Positions 6,896 through 10,853 of a stretch of DNA of 10,853 bases are shown here, one piece after another (the stretch's first letter is position 1; every line of letters begins with the position of its first letter). Made by a program: the position numbers and the translations under genes. The DNA lies in assembly GCA_016219795.1 (NCBI GenBank), contig JACRKK010000070.1, forward strand, positions 1 through 10,853, read 5' to 3'. Below the pieces are notes generated by a model that worked only from the letters and a program-made list of their open reading frames with translations, was not told where the DNA came from and searched no databases. This DNA is from Candidatus Woesearchaeota archaeon (GTDB taxonomy: Archaea > Nanobdellota > Nanobdellia > Woesearchaeales > JACRKL01).

Positions 6896-7357
6896 TTATT
6901 CCGCTGTCACTTCAGAAGCTTTCCAGAGCTTATCCCCAATATAATGAATGTTCTTGACTGCCTTGCCCGAAGCAATGGATGCAAGCTCTTCTGCAGAGAA
7001 TAAAGCAATGCCTACGGCAATCGGCCGCTTATGGTTCTGGTCCAAAACTGCAACAAGGTCATCTTTTTTGAGGAGGGAATCAAAGGCAACAATGCCAGGC
7101 CGCATGACATCAGCACCATTGGCTATGTAGGGCACCGCAGGCATATCAATGGTGATTGTCTTGAGAATCTGCGTCTTTAAAAGCAGGCGTAGAAGGGGAA
7201 CCCACCTACCGTCTTTCTGGAAAAAAGAAGGCACGCCGTCTGCAATCAGGACATTATCCTCCTGCGCAATGTTCTGGTTCTTGTCAAACTGATACAAAAG
7301 CAGCTGCAGCTGGTCGTTGATGTCCTTGATTTCCTTTTTGTTAAGCTGCCTGTGCAT
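6896..7357 (-). CDS. MCT-1/Tma20-like archaeal PUA-domain RNA-binding protein
   Basis: This 153-residue protein has the two-part layout of archaeal and eukaryotic MCT-1/Tma20-type proteins. A pre-PUA region of about 70 residues (containing DGVPSFFQKDGRWVPLLRLL) is followed by a C-terminal PUA domain. The PUA signature is very clear: VPYIANGADVMRPGIVAFD, then DDLVAVLD, then RPIAVGIALFSAEE, then GKAVKNIHYIGDKLW. Eukaryotic relatives (MCT-1, the eIF2D N-terminus) bind the small ribosomal subunit and act in re-initiation and recycling, and the archaeal forms are thought to bind tRNA or rRNA. The gene is transcribed divergently from the thrS leader using the same TATA element, with the ATG 30 bases from it, so the mRNA should be leaderless. 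Confidence 0.85.
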   Translation of the reverse strand: MHRQLNKKEIKDINDQLQLLLYQFDKNQNIAQEDNVLIADGVPSFFQKDGRWVPLLRLLLKTQILKTITIDMPAVPYIANGADVMRPGIVAFDSLLKKDDLVAVLDQNHKRPIAVGIALFSAEELASIASGKAVKNIHYIGDKLWKASEVTAE

Positions 7358-7378
7358 GCAGATAGGATAGCCGCAAAC

Positions 7379-7387
7379 TTTATATAG
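7379..7387. promoter_or_regulatory. Shared symmetric TATA element serving both strands
   Basis: The + strand reads TTTATATAG and the - strand reads CTATATAAA. The + strand octamer starts 30 bases before the leader ORF ATG at 7409. The - strand octamer starts at 7387, 30 bases before the ATG at 7357. The centre, 7383, is 26 bases from each ATG. One site can therefore seat TBP for both divergent transcripts, and both would start at or next to an ATG. Confidence 0.72.
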
Positions 7388-7408
7388 GTAACGGAATTAA
7401 TAAGTGCC

Positions 7409-7465
7409 ATGAACAACAACCATTTGGCAGAGGCCATTCCTTTTGTTCTTACTACTACCTATTAA
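7409..7465 (+). CDS. Putative thrS leader peptide with a Thr-Thr-Thr run
   Basis: The 18-codon ORF (ATG at 7409, TAA at 7463-7465) encodes MNNNHLAEAIPFVLTTTY. Three consecutive Thr codons (ACT ACT ACC, 7451-7459) stand just before the last codon, directly upstream of the gene for the Thr-charging enzyme. The ATG is 30 bases from the start of TTTATATA, the same spacing as the leaderless gene at 211, so the transcript probably begins at this ATG and the ORF would be the first thing translated. A perfect hairpin follows at 7471-7496, then the thrS SD and ATG at 7511. By analogy with bacterial leader peptides, ribosomes stalling on Thr codons when Thr-tRNA is scarce could alter folding around the thrS start. 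Translation is not proven, and the Thr run could be chance. Confidence 0.55.
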   Translation: MNNNHLAEAIPFVLTTTY

Positions 7466-7470
7466 GAAAG

Positions 7471-7496
7471 GTTGTTGCTCTTTGTTCTGCAACAAC
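7471..7496 (+). promoter_or_regulatory. Leader hairpin between the leader ORF and the thrS start
   Basis: GTTGTTGC (7471-7478) pairs perfectly with GCAACAAC (7489-7496) around a 10-base loop, TCTTTGTTCT. The 5' arm has a second possible partner: CAACAACC at 7414-7421, inside the leader ORF, pairs with GGTTGTTG at 7470-7477, so two folds exclude each other. The hairpin ends 4 bases before the SD and has no T-run after it, which suggests control of translation rather than termination. The loop contains TTTGTT, which resembles a UGU anticodon loop, so direct ThrRS binding is an alternative. Confidence 0.55.
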
Positions 7497-7500
7497 AATG

Positions 7501-7506
7501 AGGTGA
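7501..7506 (+). promoter_or_regulatory. Shine-Dalgarno site of thrS
   Basis: AGGTGA lies 4 bases before the ATG at 7511 and makes the choice of start clear. AGGTG (7501-7505) could pair weakly with TACCT (7456-7460), which overlaps the last two Thr codons of the leader, enclosing the hairpin. That pairing is only four Watson-Crick pairs plus one G-T wobble. Confidence 0.65.
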
Positions 7507-7510
7507 ACAC

Positions 7511-9421
7511 ATGATAACCATACAATTCCCGGATGGCGCAAAGAAGCACTACACAAAAGGCAGCACAGGTATGGAGGTTGCAAAAAGCATTGCTGAAGGC
7601 CTCGCTAGGGAGGCCTATGGTGTACTGGTCAATGGCATGCCAAAAGATTTATCTGTGCCCATCACTACAGATGCTACGCTAAAAATTGTGACTGCCAAAG
7701 ATAAGGAAGGCATTGAAATATTAAGGCATACCTCGACCCACATCATGGCACAGGCAGTCAGGCACCTGTTTCCGTATGCAAAGCCAACCATCGGTCCTGT
7801 GGTCGAGGAAGGATTCTATTATGATTTTGACCATGAGCCGTTTTCTCCTGAAGACCTTGTGAAAATAGAGGCAGAGATGGAAAAGATTGTGAAAGCCAAC
7901 TATCCTGTTGAACGCAAAGAAATCTCCAAAAAAGAAGCGAAAGAACTGTTCAAGGACAACCCCTACAAACTTGAGCTGATTGATGAGTTTGAGGAAGGCA
8001 CAGTCTCTATTTACAGACAAGGTGATTTCACTGATCTTTGCAGAGGTCCCCACCTGCCATCGACAGGCAAAGCAAAAGCCATCAAACTGATGAAGGTTGC
8101 TGGTGCTTACTGGAGGGCAGACAGCAAAAACAAGCAGCTGCAGCGCATCTACGGGATCAGCTTTTCTGAAAAGAAGCAGCTACAGGAATATTTGCATGTG
8201 CTTGAAGAAGCAAAGAAGCGGGACCATCGTGTCCTTGGAAAGCAACTTGATCTGGTTATGTTTCATGAGTTTGCGCCAGGAGCTCCGTTCTTTTTGAAAA
8301 ATGGGGCAATTATCTATAATGAGCTTATTGCATTTATCCGCAAAGAATACCAAAAACGCGGCTACGAAGAGGTCATCACTCCCCAGCTCTACAATAAGAA
8401 GCTATGGGAGCAGTCTGGGCACTGGGAGCATTACAAAGAGAACATGTTTGTGATTACCGTGGAGGGAGAGGAGCACTCGCTTAAGCCCATGAATTGCCCA
8501 AGCCACTGTTTAATCTACAATCGCTCAACTAAAAGCTATAGGGATTTGCCTGTAAGAATTGCAGATTTCTGCTGCTTGCACCGAAATGAATTGTCCGGCA
8601 CGCTTTCCGGCCTGACACGGGTGCGCAAGTTCTCCCAAGATGATGCGCACATTTTCTGCAGGATGGATCAGGTAGAAGAAGAAGTGCTTGGCGTGCTTGA
8701 TTTCATCAAATATATATGGGTTGAGGTGTTTGGGTTCAAAGTGAATTATTCTCTTTCCACCCGCCCGCAAAAGGCGTTGGGAGACAAAGCACTATGGGAC
8801 AGGGCGGAAGGCATGCTTGCAGAAGCACTCAAAAAAGCAGCCCTGCCCTACCAAATCAAGGAAGGGGATGGAGCATTCTACGGCCCGAAGATAGATATTG
8901 ATCTTGAGGATGCTTTAGGACGGAAATGGCAGTGCCCAACCTGTCAGCTTGATTTTAACCTGCCGAAGCGCTTTGAGTGCATGTATGAGGGAGATGATTC
9001 GAAAAAGCATCAGGCAGTCATGATCCACCGTGCGGTGCTTGGGTCTCTTGAGCGCTTCATGGGGCTGATGATTGAGCATTTTTCTGGTAAATTCCCGTTG
9101 TGGCTTTCGCCTGTGCAGGTCATCATTATGACGGTTGCAGACAGACATGAAGAGTATGCAACAAAGGTGAAAGATGAGCTTGTTGGTGCTGGCTTTAGGG
9201 TGGATACTGATTTCCGATCAGAGTCCATCCCCAAGAAAGTGCGCGAAGCACAGCTTGCGCATATTCCCCTGATGATCACCGTAGGCGATAAGGAGACGGA
9301 ACAGAACGTTCTTGCGGTCAGGACACTGGACGGTCAGGTGAAGTTTGGGATGCAGCTTTCCGAACTGAAAGGAAAGATGCAGATGCTTGTGGAAAAAAGG
9401 GCAGTGAAAGTGGAAATTTAA
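7511..9421 (+). CDS. thrS: Threonyl-tRNA synthetase, bacterial type
   Basis: This 636-residue class II synthetase joins threonine to tRNA-Thr using ATP in the cytoplasm. Its domain order is that of bacterial ThrRS: a TGS domain at 1-62, the second N-terminal editing domain to about 225 with H73-x3-H77 and C177-x3-H181 (which removes mischarged Ser), a catalytic core at about 240-530, and an anticodon-binding domain at about 535-636. The zinc site that recognises threonine is intact: C329 in MNCPSH, H380 in DDAH, and H506 in MIHRAVLGS. Most archaea use a different, archaeal-type editing domain, so this gene was probably acquired from bacteria at some point, as in many DPANN genomes. AGGTGA precedes the ATG. 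The roughly 100-base leader carries a Thr-rich mini-ORF and a hairpin. It converges with the membrane-protein pair ending at 9443. Confidence 0.96.
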   Translation: MITIQFPDGAKKHYTKGSTGMEVAKSIAEGLAREAYGVLVNGMPKDLSVPITTDATLKIVTAKDKEGIEILRHTSTHIMAQAVRHLFPYAKPTIGPVVEEGFYYDFDHEPFSPEDLVKIEAEMEKIVKANYPVERKEISKKEAKELFKDNPYKLELIDEFEEGTVSIYRQGDFTDLCRGPHLPSTGKAKAIKLMKVAGAYWRADSKNKQLQRIYGISFSEKKQLQEYLHVLEEAKKRDHRVLGKQLDLVMFHEFAPGAPFFLKNGAIIYNELIAFIRKEYQKRGYEEVITPQLYNKKLWEQSGHWEHYKENMFVITVEGEEHSLKPMNCPSHCLIYNRSTKSYRDLPVRIADFCCLHRNELSGTLSGLTRVRKFSQDDAHIFCRMDQVEEEVLGVLDFIKYIWVEVFGFKVNYSLSTRPQKALGDKALWDRAEGMLAEALKKAALPYQIKEGDGAFYGPKIDIDLEDALGRKWQCPTCQLDFNLPKRFECMYEGDDSKKHQAVMIHRAVLGSLERFMGLMIEHFSGKFPLWLSPVQVIIMTVADRHEEYATKVKDELVGAGFRVDTDFRSESIPKKVREAQLAHIPLMITVGDKETEQNVLAVRTLDGQVKFGMQLSELKGKMQMLVEKRAVKVEI

Positions 9422-9440
9422 AACAAAAAAAGAATTCTTG
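9421..9440 (-). terminator. Probable terminator of the paralogous membrane-protein operon
   Basis: On the - strand, three bases after the stop at 9443, the palindrome AAGAATTCTT runs into a T-rich tract (TTTTTTTGTTT). T-tracts are typical of archaeal termination. The palindrome is weak, so the T-tract is probably the active part. Confidence 0.45.
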
Positions 9441-9442
9441 GG

Positions 9443-9928
9443 TCAATATTTATCCGGAACCTGTCCCACCGGCTGACCCGTTTGAGGATCAATAATGAAA
9501 CTCCCGGCTTTCTTCTCTTTCTCTGTTTTCTGCTGTTCGTAATCTGCTATTTCGTCATCACTCATCTTCTTCATTCCACAACTGTTTTCACCGCAGTCTG
9601 TCATCTCATATTCGTCGGTGTCTTTATCTTTATAGACATTATGCTCATGACCTGATTGATCAATATAACTCCCATCATATTCCTTTTCATAGGTTTTTTG
9701 TGCATAGAAATTGTTTCCTGAAATTGCCTTTTGCATAGTATTTACAGGCACAGGTTGTGGAGTTCCTATCGCAGAAGAACTACCAAACCTGTGTGCTGCA
9801 CCTATTGTTTGTGCTTGTTTGTTAACTATCTGACCTATGACTAAACCAAATGTTGTTCCCACAATGAGAGAAAGCACTACAAATGCCCATAACTGTTGGT
9901 TGTGTGGGGTGTTATGCATTTGTGCCAT
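9443..9928 (-). CDS. Single-pass membrane-anchored protein, paralogue 2
   Basis: From the ATG at 9928 the protein has 161 residues. A short polar N-terminus is followed by NQQLWAFVVLSLIVGTTFGLVIG (membrane helix about 11-32, with no cleavage site evident). The rest is a polar outer domain rich in Q, D, E and K, with YDGSYIDQSGHEHNVYKDKD, two cysteines (C112, C117 in DCGENSC) and a charged helix near 120-140. The start and helix match those of the upstream neighbour (NQQLW-x-FVVL-x-L-x-x-G-x-T-x-G-x-VIG), so the two are tandem duplicates whose outer domains have diverged. I do not recognise a family. A TTG at 9937 would add three residues, but the ATG at 9928 aligns with the paralogue's start and lies 2 bases after its stop, so the pair is co-transcribed. 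A T-rich terminator follows. Confidence 0.65.
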   Translation of the reverse strand: MAQMHNTPHNQQLWAFVVLSLIVGTTFGLVIGQIVNKQAQTIGAAHRFGSSSAIGTPQPVPVNTMQKAISGNNFYAQKTYEKEYDGSYIDQSGHEHNVYKDKDTDEYEMTDCGENSCGMKKMSDDEIADYEQQKTEKEKKAGSFIIDPQTGQPVGQVPDKY

Positions 9929-9930
9929 AA

Positions 9931-10299
9931 TTAGCAACCTTTCCGCCTAAAACAAGGATTCAAGCAACTAAAGGGTGCAAATCCTTTCTCATCAGCACAT
10001 TCGTTATAGCAGGATGTTTTGCATTTACATGAGTCTGTTTCACATTCACTCATCATTGAAGGAAGCTTCATTCCGGTATAATCATCTGGGTTCATCCAGT
10101 TCCCACCCTTGACAGGAATTGCATTCCCTCCAAAAGGATTAGAGTCTGAACTGGCTTTATACATGAATGCTTTTCCTTCAGCACTGCCTCTACTCCCAAT
10201 CACAAATCCCAAAGTCGCTCCAATTAAAAGCCCAAGAACCACAAATGTCCACAACTGCTGGTTCCAGTTCCCAGCAGCATCATGTTTTTGCTCTGCCAT
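9931..10299 (-). CDS. Single-pass membrane-anchored Cys-rich protein, paralogue 1
   Basis: This 122-residue protein has a short cytoplasm-like N-terminus (MAEQKHDAAGNW), one membrane helix at about 14-35 (NQQLWTFVVLGLLIGATLGF) and a polar outer domain. The domain's last 37 residues hold eight cysteines: C86, C91, C93, C97, C101, C112, C116 and C122. That pattern suggests a disulfide knot or metal-binding miniature domain outside the cell, which is an inference with no family recognised. The ATG at 10299 is preferred because AGGTGATCC, a near-perfect SD, precedes it and its N-terminus aligns with the downstream paralogue. A longer reading from a GTG at 10395 would start inside repeat copy B and upstream of the TATA box. 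It is the first gene of a two-gene operon with a gap of only 2 bases to the next. Confidence 0.65.
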   Translation of the reverse strand: MAEQKHDAAGNWNQQLWTFVVLGLLIGATLGFVIGSRGSAEGKAFMYKASSDSNPFGGNAIPVKGGNWMNPDDYTGMKLPSMMSECETDSCKCKTSCYNECADEKGFAPFSCLNPCFRRKGC

Positions 10300-10303
10300 C
10301 AAC

Positions 10304-10312
10304 GGATCACCT
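10304..10312 (-). promoter_or_regulatory. Shine-Dalgarno site of membrane paralogue 1
   Basis: AGGTGATCC on the - strand matches nine bases of the ideal archaeal SD (complement of the 16S end GGATCACCT). It ends 4 bases before the ATG at 10299. It decides this start over the longer GTG form. Confidence 0.7.
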
Positions 10313-10353
10313 TTTTTTGAAATATTTGAATTAAGGTGTTCTGGTGCTTCCAA

Positions 10354-10361
10354 ACTATAAA
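10354..10361 (-). promoter_or_regulatory. TATA box for the membrane-paralogue operon
   Basis: TTTATAGT within TTTTTATAGT on the - strand. Transcription would begin near 10332, giving a 5' UTR of about 30 bases that carries the strong SD. The box lies 14 bases from the edge of repeat copy B. Confidence 0.55.
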
Positions 10362-10375
10362 AAGATGCCGATTTT

Positions 10376-10502
10376 GTAAAAAGAAAATTGGCCACCGTCG
10401 GTCAATAGACCGACGGCATTCTCGCTTCGCTCGGGCCAATTTTCTTTAACCCTGCGCCTTCCATTAAGCCACTAGTGAAAACACTAGTGGAATGCGCAGA
10501 TT
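10376..10502 (+). repeat. Structured repeat, copy B (127 bases, two hairpin modules)
   Basis: This is the second copy of the element at 2499-2625, same strand, same length, 10 differences. The outer stem of module 1 changes C-G to T-A (equivalent to 2512/2561). The inner hairpin changes C-G to T-A (2521/2536). Module 2's stem changes T-A to C-G (2580/2617) and has one adjacent mismatch (2581/2616). The other changes fall in a loop (AATA to AAAA) and in the bulge. The copy ends at the stop codon of the VapC remnant and lies 14 bases upstream of the TATA box of the membrane-paralogue operon. Confidence 0.9.
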
Positions 10503-10705
10503 CAATAACTCTTAACCTTCAGTCCAGCAATCCTCTCAAAATGATGCATATTTCTTGTGAGAAGTGTTTCATGGTGAAGCAGGGCAATGGCGGCAATCAT
10601 ACAGTCTTCAGGGTCAATTTCCTGACCAGCTGCTTTCAGATTTCTGGAGATGCTTCCTGCAAGCTCTGCAGCTTTTCTGTTAAAATCAAGAAGGCATTGT
10701 ATTAA
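10502..10705 (-). pseudogene. VapC-like PIN-domain toxin, C-terminal remnant
   Basis: On the - strand the frame from about 10705 to TGA at 10504-10502 encodes about 67 residues matching the second half of VapC PIN-domain ribonuclease toxins: LLDFNRKAAELAGSI, then NLKAAGQEIDPEDCMIAAIA, then ETLLTRNMHHFERIAGLKV. The conserved D of the DxxIAA segment and the T-R-N-x-x-H-F segment are present. The first half, with the catalytic N-terminal D and the E, is missing. A TAG stop precedes the fragment (10708-10706), and no start codon or antitoxin gene is seen. The break comes just before the flank of the probable transposase gene at 10765, so an insertion may have cut it. Its stop codon touches repeat copy B. 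Confidence 0.7.
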
Positions 10706-10714
10706 CTAAGATAC

Positions 10715-10724
10715 TTTAATATAG
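10715..10724 (+). promoter_or_regulatory. TATA box for the right-edge transposase-like gene
   Basis: TTTAATATAG lies about 50 bases before the ATG at 10765, so the transcript should begin near 10742-10745 with a 5' UTR of about 20 bases. Confidence 0.5.
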
Positions 10725-10741
10725 TAGTTCTTCTTTTCTCT

Positions 10742-10765
10742 TGGTTGACAGAGGTGTATCAACCA
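10742..10765 (+). promoter_or_regulatory. Hairpin with the SD in its loop, at the start of the transposase-like gene
   Basis: TGGTTGA (10742-10748) pairs with TCAACCA (10759-10765), leaving a 10-base loop that contains the SD GAGGTG (10751-10756). The A of the start codon is in the stem. The predicted mRNA would begin at this hairpin, so it may restrain translation of a transposase. Confidence 0.45.
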
Positions 10766-10853
10766 TGGCGAGACCAAAAGGAAAAATAACAGTTGTTTGT
10801 CAGAACAAGTCCTGTGAACTTTTCCGGAAAGAGTCAGGGAAAGATATCGTGAA
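10765..10853 (+). CDS. Zinc-ribbon protein, probable N-terminus of an IS1-type transposase (partial)
   Basis: The frame from the ATG at 10765 stays open to the window edge, about 29 residues: MARPKGKITVVCQNKSCELF followed by RKESGKDIV. A basic start, then V-x-C-x-x-x-x-C and G-K-D-I-V, is how the N-terminal zinc ribbon of IS1-type (InsA-like) transposases begins, where a second C-x-x-C pair would follow beyond the edge. GAGGTG lies 8 bases upstream of the ATG. The gene runs away from the broken VapC fragment, as an inserted element would. With so few residues the family call is tentative, and another zinc-ribbon DNA-binding protein remains possible. Confidence 0.5.
   Translation, partial: MARPKGKITVVCQNKSCELFRKESGKDIV

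Noticed and set aside
7471..7510. Hairpin upstream of thrS as an intrinsic transcription terminator (attenuator)
   Set aside because: The stem is followed by AATGAGGTGAAC with no T-tract, so control at translation fits better than termination.
9929..9937. Longer start (TTG at 9937, MLI-) for the second membrane paralogue
   Set aside because: The ATG at 9928 aligns with the start of its paralogue and lies 2 bases after the upstream stop; the TTG would overlap the upstream gene without a better SD.
10300..10395. Longer N-terminus (GTG at 10395) for the first membrane paralogue
   Set aside because: It would begin inside repeat copy B and upstream of the TATA box; AGGTGATCC before 10299 marks the real start.
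10475..10705. 76-codon + strand ORF across the repeat end and the VapC remnant
   Set aside because: The opposite strand encodes recognisable VapC residues; this frame is its shadow and resembles nothing.
1..10853. tRNA or rRNA genes and CRISPR arrays
   Set aside because: No GTTCGA-type T-loop with a cloverleaf, no rRNA-like stretch and no regularly spaced short repeats were seen on either strand.

Overview
The window reads as archaeal chromosome, most likely from a DPANN-type lineage (Woesearchaeota-like; the lineage is an inference). Archaeal marks are TATA boxes about 28-30 bases upstream of start codons, so that several mRNAs should be leaderless, plus an archaeal MCT-1-like PUA protein and an archaeal NOL1/NOP2-type PUA protein. 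Two genes are of bacterial type: a threonyl-tRNA synthetase with the full bacterial domain set and a single-chain transketolase. Where SD motifs occur (AAGGAG, AGGTGA, AGGTGATCC) they mostly belong to downstream operon genes or to genes with a 5' UTR.

Layout. Positions 1-125 hold the C-terminal end of an IS1-family transposase. Then come, on the + strand, a YkgJ-like cysteine-cluster protein (211-624), a Nudix hydrolase (660-1313) and an overlapping YdjM/DUF457-like membrane protein (1301-1771). On the - strand lie an unrecognised protein (1786-2463), structured repeat copy A (2499-2625) and transketolase (2679-4577). Divergent from transketolase is the NOL1/NOP2-type PUA protein (4669-5124), which overlaps convergently by 4 bases with a RelA/SpoT-like HD protein (5121-6857, -). 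Upstream of that is the MCT-1-like PUA protein (6896-7357, -). It shares one symmetric TATA element with a divergent unit made of an 18-codon leader ORF (7409-7465) and thrS (7511-9421). Next come two tandem paralogous single-pass membrane proteins (9443-9928 and 9931-10299, -), repeat copy B (10376-10502), a VapC toxin remnant (10502-10705, -) and the 5' end of a zinc-ribbon, probably IS1-type, transposase gene (10765 to the edge).

The most interesting signal is upstream of thrS. The leader ORF encodes MNNNHLAEAIPFVLTTTY, with three consecutive Thr codons just before its last codon. Its ATG lies at the same distance from a TTTATATA box as the leaderless gene at 211. It is followed by a perfect 8-bp hairpin and then the thrS SD. 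This is the layout expected of leader-peptide (ribosome-stalling) control of a Thr-charging enzyme, which I do not know to be established in archaea. The second signal is the 127-base repeat: two same-strand copies with 10 differences, six of which are three compensating base-pair swaps, so the fold itself appears to be preserved.

The remaining genes are mostly translation, RNA and core-metabolism functions (ThrRS, two PUA proteins, transketolase) mixed with stress or mobile functions (HD hydrolase, VapC remnant, IS1 pieces at both edges).
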